A stretch of DNA of 64,000 nucleotides from Holophagae bacterium (GCA_029263455.1 JAJCXM010000025.1:1-64000); one strand, 5' to 3'; positions 17,630 through 26,847 are shown, counted from the stretch's first letter. Notes: generated from the letters alone by a model not told the origin. Numbers and translations: made by a program.

Positions 17630-18817
17630 ATGAGTATTAGATGGAACACATTTGAGCCCGGCAATCAGGTCGAAGAACTTGAACGACAAAAGAAGTTAAC
17701 TGCTATCGAGTCTTGGTGGCGTCAATTTGAGAGCAGAACTTCAAAGATAGAGGCTCTATTCAAAAGGGAAGACAAATGGGATCTCGCAAGCTGGATGCTA
17801 GAAAACCTCCAAGCTATAGAGTCTAAGTTGATGTGGGAGTTTGGCCCTGGCCTTTCAGGCGGTCATCGGCTCATAGTGACACCTGAAAGCGACTACTATC
17901 TTCGACCATTTGTTGATGAGATACTCCGGCTTTCACCAGAAATTGAGGGTTGGACATTCTATGGTCACCGGTTGCCTGAATCACTTGAGCAGGCTTCTTC
18001 AATGGTCGAGAGCCGATCGGGAGTCGGCTTAGCCGCCACAAGCTTTCGATGCCAACCGGCGAGTTTCAACTTGATCGATGTCATCATTGAATTCCCTGGC
18101 CAGTTCTTACGCCAAAACGAACAACTTGCCTATTCACAAGCATTCATCCTAATCGAATCCCTATTAGGAGAAGCAACATTGAATACATGGATCGGTGCTA
18201 TTGATATTGGCAAAAGATCTTGGTTCAGCAAAAGTAAGCATCTTGAGAATTTCGCTGAGACAATCGATCACATGATCTGCAGCTTTCAGGAACAGCTACC
18301 CGGTCTGCCCGCCTTACGAATGTCAGAGGATTCGTCATGGTCGCTATTTGAAACCAAGCCCGTTCAAGCAAATGACTATCCAGCTCGCACTGACATACTT
18401 GTCGGCACTGCGATGAACGCGGAACTGTGGCAGAACGCATTTGAGGGAACACGATTCTCTTCAGGGCGTTACTCACGGACAAATGAGACGTTCTGCTATC
18501 TCAAGATAGACGGTTCCGAGGGACTCGATGGAACAGTATTTGATGATAGATCCCATATTGAAGATACTCTGATTGATGCCTTACTCCCAGATGAATTGGG
18601 AGGTCACATCGGAGGCGGCACCGGTCTTCGCTACTCATACATCGATCTTGCAATTACCGATCTTTCACGCGCTCTGCCGATCATTAGACAGGTTCTTCAA
18701 TCGGGGCGGCTCACAAAGCGATCTTGGCTTCTTTTCTTCGATACGGAATGGCAGAATGAGTGGTACGGAATTTGGCCGGATTCACCGATGCCACCCATGG
18801 CGTCAGAGTACGAATAG
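17630..18817 (+). CDS. Conserved hypothetical protein, two-part architecture
   Basis: A 395-residue soluble protein. The first half has SWWRQFESRTSKIEALFKRE, MWEFGPGLSGGHRLIVTPES and GWTFYGHRLPESLEQA. The second half has TFCYLKIDGSEGLDGTVFDD, GGGTGLRYSYIDLAITDL and SWLLFFDTEWQNEWYGIWPD. I believe this family recurs in diverse bacteria as a protein of unknown function, but I cannot name it. The frame is open from 17585; the ATG at 17630 (MSIRWNTFEPG) follows an AAAGG site and is preferred, since the first 15 residues look non-coding. Neighbouring short genes of similar character follow on the same strand, an accessory-looking cluster. Confidence 0.7.
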   Translation: MSIRWNTFEPGNQVEELERQKKLTAIESWWRQFESRTSKIEALFKREDKWDLASWMLENLQAIESKLMWEFGPGLSGGHRLIVTPESDYYLRPFVDEILRLSPEIEGWTFYGHRLPESLEQASSMVESRSGVGLAATSFRCQPASFNLIDVIIEFPGQFLRQNEQLAYSQAFILIESLLGEATLNTWIGAIDIGKRSWFSKSKHLENFAETIDHMICSFQEQLPGLPALRMSEDSSWSLFETKPVQANDYPARTDILVGTAMNAELWQNAFEGTRFSSGRYSRTNETFCYLKIDGSEGLDGTVFDDRSHIEDTLIDALLPDELGGHIGGGTGLRYSYIDLAITDLSRALPIIRQVLQSGRLTKRSWLLFFDTEWQNEWYGIWPDSPMPPMASEYE

Positions 18818-18933
18818 ATGACGTCTGATCAATCATGATTTGAAATCTAATGCTGTTGGCCCTCCATCTACTACAGCAGGACCAATTGGAGTAAGGCGAT
18901 GTTTGTTTTATCGATGTCTGCCCTGAAAAGAAT

Positions 18934-19203
18934 ATGTGGGACAAGACGATTTGTTACTTTGATTCAGCTGCTGCCCAGGATTCTATGTACCTTCCGTTTG
19001 TCTCGGCCCTAAGAGAATTGGAGAGACATGATATTCACAGACTCTTTTTCGTCTATACGTCACTCAACAATCTGTGCATTGGGCCATCAAACCCGAGTGA
19101 ATTAGGGAATGACGATGTCGTAAGGTTAGGTTATCGGAATGAAGAGTATGAATACCAAACACGGGATCAAGATAGTCGGAGAGATATATTTCGATCACGT
19201 TAA
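18934..19203 (+). CDS. Short hypothetical protein
   Basis: An 89-residue frame whose first 75 residues look coding: FVSALRELERHDIHRLFFVY, TSLNNLCIGPSN and DDVVRLGYRNEEYEY. The last part overlaps the next frame by 65 bp, so one of the two starts or ends may be wrong, or this gene may have lost its original C-terminus. There is no clear ribosome-binding site. Function unknown; size and surroundings would fit a small accessory or immunity-type gene, which is speculation. Confidence 0.4.
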   Translation: MWDKTICYFDSAAAQDSMYLPFVSALRELERHDIHRLFFVYTSLNNLCIGPSNPSELGNDDVVRLGYRNEEYEYQTRDQDSRRDIFRSR

Positions 19204-19591
19204 TGTACAAGACTGTATTGTCTTGGGATGGGATTGTACTTTGGCTGCGCTGCGCATTAGATTGCATGTTTCACTGCTACCGAAGCATCCGCAATATATG
19301 GCTCCCCTTGCAGAAGATCGCTCCTGTTTCGTCAGTGGGAAACTTGTTTTTCCCAATCCCAGGAATTTATCAGGCCTCGATCCAATGGATCAGGTTACGC
19401 CATCCCTAGATCCAGATGGTTCGCTCGATTACGACACCCTGCATGGCGTCTGTTCGATTGCCGAAGGGTATTATTTGGAGGGCGAGTTTGGTAGCGTAAT
19501 TCTCGCATCTGACGCTCCTGTACTTTTGCTTGCGGGCACAAGCCATGTCTACCCCGCCCGTATTCTTGCCCAACGCACACCAGAACACTGA
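19139..19591 (+). CDS. Hypothetical protein
   Basis: A 150-residue soluble protein (ATG at 19139, or at 19148 three codons later). Segments such as GEIYFDHVNVQDCIVLGWDC, CFVSGKLVFPNPRNLSG, DGSLDYDTLHGVCSIAEGYY and GEFGSVILASDAPVLLL look like a compact alpha/beta domain. No family recognised. It overlaps the preceding short gene and is followed by AT-rich sequence and another very short frame, all in the same direction. Confidence 0.55.
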   Translation: MKSMNTKHGIKIVGEIYFDHVNVQDCIVLGWDCTLAALRIRLHVSLLPKHPQYMAPLAEDRSCFVSGKLVFPNPRNLSGLDPMDQVTPSLDPDGSLDYDTLHGVCSIAEGYYLEGEFGSVILASDAPVLLLAGTSHVYPARILAQRTPEH

Positions 19592-20064
19592 CCACATTTT
19601 GATCCATAATAAGATCCGGTCATTGGACATAGGCATGTTTAAAGTGCCTAGTGGCTATTGCGAAATGTGGTTGCTCCATGTGAGTCTGTTGCCTTTCTTG
19701 GTGCTTCTTGACTATGGACAACACAGTTTATTGACTTAGTAAGACAGGCGCTCGACGAGCAAGCTCATCGATGTCGCATTTTCATCATATTGATGCAGCG
19801 GTCGAAAGCGGCAGCAAGCTGCTCGCACTCCATATCGGACTTGCATGGTTTTCTCCGAGCGATTCTCAGAGTGACAAACTAGTCGACGTTCCCCATGCAC
19901 TATTTCTATCTCTCCAGGATTGGATTGACAGACTCACTTGAACTTGTCCCCGTTAAGAGCGTTGGGCGAAAATAGCCGAAAGCATGGATTCACCTTGCCC
20001 CTGCCAAGGCTTGTCCAGTAACATTGGTTTAGCTTTTTAACCAAGAATTAGGGGTCGCATTTCA
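19592..20064. other. Intergenic region with one short frame
   Basis: This 473-bp stretch holds the 56-codon frame described separately and another short plus-strand frame ending at 19739 without a ribosome-binding site. It ends just before the signal peptide of the frameshifted propeller gene. No strong hairpin was seen. Confidence 0.35.
19771..19941 (+). CDS. Possible small ORF or gene remnant (56 codons)
   Basis: A short frame starting MSHFHHIDAAVESGSKLLA and including HIGLAWFSPSDSQSDKL and ALFLSLQDWIDRL. The composition looks protein-like, but there is no ribosome-binding site and the frame is open further upstream, so this may be the tail of a decayed gene. It follows two other short hypothetical genes on the same strand. 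Confidence 0.3.
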   Translation: MSHFHHIDAAVESGSKLLALHIGLAWFSPSDSQSDKLVDVPHALFLSLQDWIDRLT

Positions 20065-21194
20065 ATGAAAAAACTTCTTTTTTCTGCGCTATTTCTCTGT
20101 TTTCCCGTACATGCCCAAATCTCAGTTGTACTTGACTCCTCCGATGGGCGCTCGATGGGCCAGGTGGTCTTGCGGTTGATAGCGCAGGAAATTTGTACGT
20201 AGCTGGGACGTTTAGCGACAACGTGTACAAGATCACACCGGGGGGTATGATCACGGAAATTATCGACGCGACCGGTGGTGGGGTCAGTGTGATGGATAAT
20301 CCCTCAGATATTGCGGTGGACGGATCGGGGAACGTTTACGTGTCTGCCTATAACAGTGATAACGCTTACAAGATCACAGCTGGCGGTATGATCACAGAAA
20401 TCATCAACGCGTCGGGTGATGGCATGGGCAATACGCTGGAATATCCAACCGATATTTGTGTAGATGGAGCGGGCAATGCTTATGTGAGTGGCTTAATCAG
20501 TGACAATGCCTTTAAGATCACACCGGGTGGAATGGTCACGGAAATCATCGATGCCGCTGATGGGCTTGATGGCGGGAATTCAATCGCGGTGGATGGATTC
20601 GGCAACGTTTACGTGAGTGGTCTAACCAGCGACAACCTGTTCAAGATCGCACCCGGGGGTACGATAACGGAAATTCTGGACGCGTTGGGTGATGGCATGG
20701 GCAATGGCTTCGACTTGGGAAGTGGTATCGCGGTGGATGGATCGGATAACGTTTACGTGTGTGGATATGAAAGTACCAACGCCTTTATGATTACGCCAGG
20801 TGGAATGATTACAGCGATCATCGACGCGGCGGGTGATGGCATGGGCAATACGCTTGATAACCCAGTCGATATCACCGTAGGCGCAGATGGAACAGCCTAT
20901 TTAACGGGGCAGGCAAGCTACAACGCATTCAAGATCACTGCAGGGGGCATGATCACAGAAATTATCGACTCGATGGGTGATGGCGGCAATCCGCTAACCA
21001 TTGCCCAAGGCGTAGCTGTTAATGCAGCGGGCGATGTATTCGTGTCTGGAAATTTTAGCGACAACGTATTCGTTATCATGGCCGAACCGCCTTGTGGCGC
21101 CACCCCCGAATTCTTCACTGAACTCGGAAACTGGCCAATTATCGCGGACACCCTGGCAGCCCTGATCTTGATCGTGAATGATGCTTGCATGTGA
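20065..21194 (+). pseudogene. NHL/SBBP-type beta-propeller secreted protein, frameshifted near its start
   Basis: From the ATG at 20065 comes a clear signal peptide (MKKLLFSALFLCFPVHAQ) and ISVVLDSSDG. That frame then stops at a TAG near 20200. A shift of -1 near 20145-20155 restores a long frame (LDGPGGLAVDSAGNLYVAG and onward to 21194). The body has about seven repeats of roughly 42 residues of the form DIAVDGSGNVYVSG, SDNAFKITPGG, MITEIIDAAGDGMGN. One extra G in GATGGG at 20143-20148 would give a continuous DGALDGPGG. The gene is thus either a recent pseudogene, phase-variable or mis-assembled. TTG at 20193 opens the long frame but would lack the signal peptide. The C-terminus (GNWPIIADTLAALILIVNDACM area) is unrecognised. 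Likely an extracellular propeller when intact. Confidence 0.75.
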
Positions 21195-21384
21195 GAGTTG
21201 GCAATATCTGATAACCGATTAAATGTCGCGGTTTCTGGCTTGCCAAGACGGTCAAGAAGAGACATTTAGTCAAATATGGAAAGGCCGCCATCTGAACGTG
21301 TTTCGAATCAACGGATCGTCAGCCTAAACCCCCTGCATGTACGAGTACGTGTGTGTTGGTCGCTGATAAATGTGTGCAATGTTT

Positions 21385-22407
21385 TTAGGCAAGCATGTTC
21401 TTCCATGCTTGGATTGTGTGTTCTGGGAGTTGCGTGATTCCTGCGAAATACTGCGACATGAATTTCTTGGGCATTTTTAGGGCCGCTTCATGGGCTAGCA
21501 CAAGGTCTCCTGGGCGATGCTCCATGAGTTCATCAAGAAGTAACGATGATTGCTGGATATCTTTGCGTGATTTAAGCTGTTGAAAGGCTCCACGGCGTTG
21601 GGCTACGACCAATTTGTGTATGGCGAATCTTGCAGGATTGGGAACATGAACCAGAATTCCAGACTTTGCAATAATCGCTGCGGGTTCCGTGTCATGCAAA
21701 AGGTATTCAAGGAAGCGTAGACCGGTCGCATTCATATTTAGGTTCTTCATCAAGACAGGCTGACGTTTGGGGCCAATCAATGGTGTCAGAAACTCAACTG
21801 TGAGATCAAGATCCTTTATTCTAAAGCTCGGCAATACGCGGTTTTTGAGGTCGAGGATCTGAATGAATTCCAAGTCGGTTCCTATCAGCCTTGGATCCGG
21901 TTGGCTATTGGCCGGCACACCCACTCGAATCGCGTCGTCGGCGATATCACTATCACTCGTTCGCGTTGATTCATTGGGCCATTTTAATCCAAGCATATTC
22001 CCATAGGTTGCAAATGCCTGAGACCCGACCAAGACCCCTCCATTTTCAAAGACGCCCATCGTATTAAGGACGTCTAGAACCTTAGCTTCACCCCTTGTCG
22101 GGACAGCCGCTCCGCCTTGCCTAAGCATTGCGACAAGTTCGCTACGACGCTGGACCAAGGGCTTAGCCTCATCCCACCGCTTCTTTACCCTCTTTATCTC
22201 GTCTGCTAATTTTGGGGCATCTTTTCCTAGGTACGTCTGGCACTTTCGACCCAATATGCTCGATTGCAGGTACCAATACTTCGTATCACCTATCGTCTTT
22301 GATACGAACGACCCCTTTTTATCCAGAATTGAGACCGTATCGATCAATTGCTGGAGTAATTCCGAATAGAGAAGGCTGGTCGTGTTTGACAGTGACTTTA
22401 TACGCAT
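21385..22407 (-). CDS. Nucleotidyltransferase-fold protein (GSU2403 / NTP_transf_8-like)
   Basis: A 340-residue protein of the NTP_transf_8 type (PF12281). The core segment is FENGGVLVGSQAFATYGNML, followed by TRTSDSDIADD, the expected acidic metal-binding region of a polymerase-beta-like fold (G-S, then D-x-D). The N-terminal 120 residues carry the helical YWYLQSSILGRKCQTYLG and VKKRWDEAKPLVQRRSEL. Later parts include FRIKDLDLTVEFLTPLIG and a helical tail. Biochemical function is unknown; related folds serve as toxins (AbiEii/MenT) or as tRNA-modifying enzymes. The start codon itself lies in one of four copies of a decamer operator-like site, implying tight control or autoregulation. It is a single-gene unit with no obvious partner gene. 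Confidence 0.75.
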   Translation of the reverse strand: MRIKSLSNTTSLLYSELLQQLIDTVSILDKKGSFVSKTIGDTKYWYLQSSILGRKCQTYLGKDAPKLADEIKRVKKRWDEAKPLVQRRSELVAMLRQGGAAVPTRGEAKVLDVLNTMGVFENGGVLVGSQAFATYGNMLGLKWPNESTRTSDSDIADDAIRVGVPANSQPDPRLIGTDLEFIQILDLKNRVLPSFRIKDLDLTVEFLTPLIGPKRQPVLMKNLNMNATGLRFLEYLLHDTEPAAIIAKSGILVHVPNPARFAIHKLVVAQRRGAFQQLKSRKDIQQSSLLLDELMEHRPGDLVLAHEAALKMPKKFMSQYFAGITQLPEHTIQAWKNMLA

Positions 22408-22463
22408 GTCTCAATATACTGCGTATAAATTTTATACGCAATAGTATTGCTTGTGCGTATAAA
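22397..22463. promoter_or_regulatory. Four copies of decamer TGCGTATAAA (operator-like)
   Basis: The decamer occurs at 22397-22406 (minus), 22420-22429 (plus), 22431-22440 (minus) and 22454-22463 (plus). The middle two make a perfect inverted repeat with one central base. The first copy overlaps the ATG of the nucleotidyltransferase gene (ATGCGTATAAAG). Such arrays usually bind a dimeric repressor cooperatively; the AT-rich copies may also contain the -10 box. No regulator gene is adjacent. Confidence 0.75.
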
Positions 22464-22575
22464 GCTGGTCTTGACTTATTTTGTAGTTTCCAACATGCAT
22501 GATCTATTAGAGTTAACGAGCAAGCGCGGGCTGGAGACGTTTGTTTTCTTGAATGTGGTGGAAACCAGACGTGAC

Positions 22576-22866
22576 TTAGATCGGGAAATGGTGGTCGCTA
22601 GAGTGCAGCTCCGGGTGACGGCCCATAACGCCGTCTTTACAGAGCTCACAGGACAAACCCAACTCACAACCATCGTGGGTGCCGATATGTTCGTGATCCT
22701 CAACGCAGCTAGCCAACTCAAATAGCTTTCGACAAGCTGCTAAATCGATCACGCAGTCGAAATAGACCCATTCTCTAACCTTAGACCAGGCTTGACCGCG
22801 GGATGTGATCGCCATACCGGCGTCAATGAGCGCCTGCTCCACTTCAATGAGATGTTCACATGTCAT
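22576..22866 (-). CDS. Small cysteine-rich conserved hypothetical protein
   Basis: A 96-residue cytoplasmic protein: MTCEHLIEVEQALIDAGM, then SRGQAWSKVREWVYFDC, LAACRKLFELASCVEDHEH and SCELCKDGVMGRHPE. Cysteines and histidines (CEH near the start, C-x2-C-x2-DG-x-MG-x-H near the end) suggest zinc binding. I believe closely similar small proteins are widespread, with no known function. It is upstream of and co-directional with the nucleotidyltransferase gene, but the decamer array between them suggests separate promoters. Confidence 0.75.
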   Translation of the reverse strand: MTCEHLIEVEQALIDAGMAITSRGQAWSKVREWVYFDCVIDLAACRKLFELASCVEDHEHIGTHDGCELGLSCELCKDGVMGRHPELHSSDHHFPI

Positions 22867-23051
22867 AACTCGCCACCATTATCCACAAGCCTTACGTATC
22901 CTGCGTTGCTCGTCAACATCCAATTTCACCATTAATACGGGCCAAAAAAACCAATCATCGTATTCGGATCTCAACGAATGTACCGAAATTCATGGATCAA
23001 AAACATGGCTATCTTGGTTAGACTAAGGCAAAAGATATTGGGGGCGGACTG

Positions 23052-23672
23052 ATGGCTAAAGTCGACTTTTCCAAATGGAAGCCGTTTGCGCTGGAAGCAA
23101 TCATGGTTTTTGTGGGCGTGTTTGCTGCTTTTCTGTTGGATGATTGGCGTGAATCAAAGGCGCTGGCTGATCGACAACGGCAAATTTACGCCGCCGTACA
23201 AAAGGATTTGCTGCGCTACGTGTCGGCCGGCGAAGACGAAAAATCCGGCTTTGTCACCGGTTTTCAAAAAAATGAGAAAGTCATTTCAGAACTCATTGCA
23301 AAGCAAGAACTCAGCCGACAGATGGTTCTGTTCGGAGACTATTGGCATATTGAAATCATTGACTCGATGTTGAAGAGTGGCATGTTGAGCGACATAGATA
23401 TCGACACCTTTTCTCGAATTTCGAGGTTCCACAGCATTCACCAGAACATGCTGATGATGATTCAACGATTCAATGATTTTTATGAAAATAACGTCACCGC
23501 CAATTACGGCGTGGATGGCAGCGGTTTGTATGATCCTGAAAGTGGTGAATTGAGCTCAAGATACATAAGCGTCCAAGATTACAGCCACCGGATCTGTCGT
23601 TTCGCCGAATTGACCGTTGAACTGGCAGCAGAGATAGCCGACGAAATCGAGACAAAACACCTGGCCGATTAG
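23052..23672 (+). CDS. Membrane-anchored protein, DUF6090-like
   Basis: A 206-residue protein with one N-terminal transmembrane helix (PFALEAIMVFVGVFAAFLLD) directly followed by DWRESK, and then a helical, charged domain. The pattern of a short basic start, helix and D/N-W-R/N-E is typical of a small membrane family (DUF6090-like) common in marine and soil bacteria; the function is unknown. A GGGGGCGGACTG stretch precedes the ATG. It is followed 69 bp later by the amidohydrolase gene on the same strand, perhaps in one transcript. Confidence 0.65.
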   Translation: MAKVDFSKWKPFALEAIMVFVGVFAAFLLDDWRESKALADRQRQIYAAVQKDLLRYVSAGEDEKSGFVTGFQKNEKVISELIAKQELSRQMVLFGDYWHIEIIDSMLKSGMLSDIDIDTFSRISRFHSIHQNMLMMIQRFNDFYENNVTANYGVDGSGLYDPESGELSSRYISVQDYSHRICRFAELTVELAAEIADEIETKHLAD

Positions 23673-23741
23673 CACATAGCCGCAAACTGTTGGCACTAGT
23701 TAGCGAGGCTGATCAAGAGAGGGGACTCAAAGAGGAATATC

Positions 23742-25160
23742 ATGAAAAATCAATTCGCAGATTTAAAGTCCGCTCGGCTGACCATTCTAGTTTCCTTGTG
23801 TCTGTTGCTAGCTTGCGGAAAACCGCAAGCAGCTCCGGAAACGCGTACATCTGACGATAGTTTGCTTATTACTGGCGTCTCTATTGTTCAGCCTTCTAGC
23901 AATCAGTTATCGGAGCCGCGCGACATTCTCATCGTTGCTGGCATGATTACGGCGGTTGAGGAGTCTGGCACTATCGCCCCGCAACGTGCCAGTCAGGTTC
24001 TGCAGGCTGAAGGCCTATTTGCTCTGCCTGGATTGATTGATGTCCATGCCCATATTGGCGATGGTGGCATTGGCGAGCAAACGGATATCGATCGCGAGAT
24101 GGCGCTAGCTCAATTTGTACGTTACGGCGTGACGACCATTTTTGTGCCAGGCGGTGGCGGCGGTAACGACGATCAGCTTATCGAATGGAAACGCAGGCAG
24201 GCTGCGGGCGAGATCGTTGCTCCTGGACTTTACGGTTCGGGAGCCCTGATCACAGCACCGGGCAGTCACCCGATTGGGACGATCTGGGACATGCCTTTGG
24301 ATACTGATCCTGAGATTGTTTATCAGCGAGGGGCGATCGCTCTTTCCGAAGATGAAGCGGTTGATCCGTTACTAGAAAAGAAAGTAGCGATGAAAGTCGA
24401 TGCCATCAAAGTCATCATAGAAGACGGCCCGGGTCCCTGGTTCCCAAAACCAAGGCTGTCGACCGCCAAGGTGGCGGAGTTGGTTAGTGCTTCTCATCAA
24501 CGTGATTTGCGTGTGTTTGCCCACGTCAGTTCGGCGGATCATATACGCGATGGAGTGGAAGCTGGCGTTGATGGCGTGATGCATTCTGCCGAGGATTCCA
24601 TTCCGGATGAGTTACTGAGGGAGATGGCACGTCTTCAAGTCTTTTTTGTGCCCACCTTGTCGCTATACGATGGTTTTTTTGATCGAGCGCTCGGGAACTT
24701 TGATCCGGAACCCTACGCGCTTGCCGGCGTATCCAGAAAGGCGATTGCCAGTATGGAAGATGAGGGTTGGCGTAGTCGGTCCATTGATTCGGCAGAATGG
24801 GTTGAGCCGACAAGAAAGATTCTCAGCGATAACATAACGCGTGCCGCCAAATTCGGGGTTCCTATTGCTTTGGGGAGTGATGTTAACAACCCTACCGTTT
24901 ACCCCGGCTACTCGGCCCACGAAGAGCTAGAGCTGTTGGTAGAAATGGGCCTCTCACCGGCAGCGGCACTAACGGCCGCGACCAAAAGTGCGGCGTCGTT
25001 TTTGAGACAATCAACTCGTTTGGGCGAGCTTAAGGATGGATTTGAGGCGGACATCCTGATCCTCAAGAATAATCCCCTTCAAGACATCCTCAACACGCGC
25101 GCCATTGACGCGGTCGTCTCTGACGGGGTCTTAATCGAAAACATCGTCTCAACTTTATAA
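23742..25160 (+). CDS. Amidohydrolase-family lipoprotein (imidazolonepropionase-like)
   Basis: A 472-residue metal-dependent hydrolase (PF01979). The signal sequence ends in a good lipobox, SLCLLLACGK, so the protein is probably lipid-anchored. Metal and catalytic motifs: LPGLIDVHAHIGD (HxH), IKVIIEDGPGPW (candidate bridging Lys region), RVFAHVSS and GVMHSAED (histidines), and ALGSDVNNP (catalytic Asp). The end GELKDGFEADILILKNNPLQ is the family's usual closing motif. Related enzymes act as prolidases, carboxypeptidases or amidases on small molecules; the substrate cannot be deduced. It ends four bases before the facing S41-like gene. Confidence 0.88.
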   Translation: MKNQFADLKSARLTILVSLCLLLACGKPQAAPETRTSDDSLLITGVSIVQPSSNQLSEPRDILIVAGMITAVEESGTIAPQRASQVLQAEGLFALPGLIDVHAHIGDGGIGEQTDIDREMALAQFVRYGVTTIFVPGGGGGNDDQLIEWKRRQAAGEIVAPGLYGSGALITAPGSHPIGTIWDMPLDTDPEIVYQRGAIALSEDEAVDPLLEKKVAMKVDAIKVIIEDGPGPWFPKPRLSTAKVAELVSASHQRDLRVFAHVSSADHIRDGVEAGVDGVMHSAEDSIPDELLREMARLQVFFVPTLSLYDGFFDRALGNFDPEPYALAGVSRKAIASMEDEGWRSRSIDSAEWVEPTRKILSDNITRAAKFGVPIALGSDVNNPTVYPGYSAHEELELLVEMGLSPAAALTAATKSAASFLRQSTRLGELKDGFEADILILKNNPLQDILNTRAIDAVVSDGVLIENIVSTL

Positions 25161-25164
25161 CCAG

Positions 25165-26817
25165 TTAGTCTGTGGACCTGTCGGTTTCTGCGAGTGACGT
25201 AATGTTGTTGAGAAATGCGATTGCTTGACGATCACTGGGCTTGATGGCCAATGATTTCCGTACTTCGGCGATGGCTTCTGCGGGCTGGTCATTTGCGATG
25301 ATGCGTGCCAGCAAAAAATGTGAGGCGGCGTTATTAGGTCGCGTGGTGACAGCATCGCGGAGTAGCGTCTCTGCGTCTGTGCCTGAGCCATTGCGCCACA
25401 ACCATTCGGCTGCGTAGATTTGTAACTGATCGAACGCATACCACCTGAACTGAGGCTGATTTCGCAGAGCTCGAATTGTCTCAACGATGCCGTTTGCTCC
25501 AGACCGCTCATAGGCTGCTTCGATTTGACTCACAACCGATGGCTGTGGCTGATGTGACAGAGCCGTTTCCAGGGCAAGGTCCGATCCGCGCAAGAATTCC
25601 TCGTGAGCCAAACTGATACTGATGTCGGGCGTGATAGCTTGGCGGGCGTCTCTAGGATCGAGTTTTTGCCAGTAAAGCGTAGATATTCTGAGCGTGATTC
25701 CTGATTTTGAGAGTCTGGTTTTGCGGGAATCTCCATATGCATTTGCGGGTGCACCGGTAGGTTCGCCGACAAAACTGGCCAGTGTATGTTCGGTGAGATA
25801 GGCCGCAAACGTGACAGCCGCTGAAAATGTACCGCGCCCAATCAGAGCTATCAAATTTCCCGGTTTATTGACCGATTCCGATCGAATAATCTCATGCAGA
25901 AGAGCCTTGCCTACCTCGTTACTGCCGCCCATGTTGCGGCGCAGGTCAATGATGAGACGTTCTGTTCCCTGGTCCGCCATTTCACGGAACATGCGTTGTG
26001 AAAATAGTTTTAGGCTCTCATCCGCGTCGGCCACCTCATTGAAGGTCATCACGCAGGCGTTACGCTTTGGATAAAACACAAAGCTGTAATTGGCTTCATC
26101 ATTTGCCCGCCATAAAGGGGTAGCTGCGAGCTGTTCATGGAAGGACCAATCTATGGGTGTAAAGGCTTTTGCCGGGCTTAGCTGGTGTGAACGCCCGCCT
26201 TTATCACACGAAAAGCTGGCCTTTAAATCGGACTCGACGACGCCTAAATGGGCTAAGAGTTCAGGAATACAGAGATAGGCGGGTGCAAGCAATCTGAAGC
26301 CCCAGTCGTTGTCGCAGTGGACATAGGGTTTCAGTCGTTCCAACACTTCGGCAACCGGAATATCGTTGATGTGCGTTATTTTCGACGCCAACAACGACTT
26401 GTGTTCTTTACCCGCTGCCACAACGTGAAGACCGTCGTCGAACTCGTACAATCGAAGAGGGTATTGAGACAGCACAAGGTTTGGGTATGTGGGTAATGGT
26501 GTTGAGGAGTGGCCTTGCCGGAACGCGAACTCAGGATCTTGTGGCAAGGTTAAGCGAGAATGGCCGTCACCGATCAGCGCGATTAAGCGCGTCATTTCGA
26601 ACATGATCCCATGTGAGCTGAGCTGGTTGACGCGCTGGCGTAAATTCTGAACCTCGTGCTGCCATTGCGACTGCGTGATTCGTGTAAACGGGTGCGGATG
26701 ATTCTCCATAACGGCTCTTTCGAGCTCATTAATATCTGTTTGCCAATCAATTGCTGACGGATTGCCAACCATGGCAAATGACGTTGTGGTAATCATGACC
26801 ATCAATAAATTCATCAT
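25165..26817 (-). CDS. S41-family peptidase-like protein with C-terminal TPR
   Basis: A 550-residue exported protein. Residues 1-20 are a short hydrophobic leader (MMNLLMVMITTTSFAM). The N-terminal helical part (DWQTDINELERAVMENHPH, LIALIGDGHSRL) is typical of tricorn/CtpA-like S41 peptidases. A PDZ-like loop (KITHINDIPVAEVLERL) follows. The catalytic domain has LIIDLRRNMGGSN and IGRGTFSAAVTFAAYL, in which the Ser of TFSAA is the expected nucleophile. The last 120 residues read as TPR (NNAASHFLLARIIANDQPAE). It is the last gene of an apparent operon with ECF sigma, anti-sigma-like and DUF4097-like genes (30-bp spacing). Confidence 0.8.
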   Translation of the reverse strand: MMNLLMVMITTTSFAMVGNPSAIDWQTDINELERAVMENHPHPFTRITQSQWQHEVQNLRQRVNQLSSHGIMFEMTRLIALIGDGHSRLTLPQDPEFAFRQGHSSTPLPTYPNLVLSQYPLRLYEFDDGLHVVAAGKEHKSLLASKITHINDIPVAEVLERLKPYVHCDNDWGFRLLAPAYLCIPELLAHLGVVESDLKASFSCDKGGRSHQLSPAKAFTPIDWSFHEQLAATPLWRANDEANYSFVFYPKRNACVMTFNEVADADESLKLFSQRMFREMADQGTERLIIDLRRNMGGSNEVGKALLHEIIRSESVNKPGNLIALIGRGTFSAAVTFAAYLTEHTLASFVGEPTGAPANAYGDSRKTRLSKSGITLRISTLYWQKLDPRDARQAITPDISISLAHEEFLRGSDLALETALSHQPQPSVVSQIEAAYERSGANGIVETIRALRNQPQFRWYAFDQLQIYAAEWLWRNGSGTDAETLLRDAVTTRPNNAASHFLLARIIANDQPAEAIAEVRKSLAIKPSDRQAIAFLNNITSLAETDRSTD

Positions 26818-26847
26818 TATTTCTTCCCATCCATCTTAATCTGCTCT

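Noticed and set aside
21390-21411. Perfect stem CAAGCATG/CATGCTTG at the end of the nucleotidyltransferase gene considered as a terminator
   Set aside because: There is no T run on either strand after the stem, and it lies mostly inside the coding sequence.
22447-22725. Plus-strand frame across the small cysteine-rich gene
   Set aside because: The minus-strand frame has a conserved-looking cysteine/histidine pattern and the plus-strand one does not.
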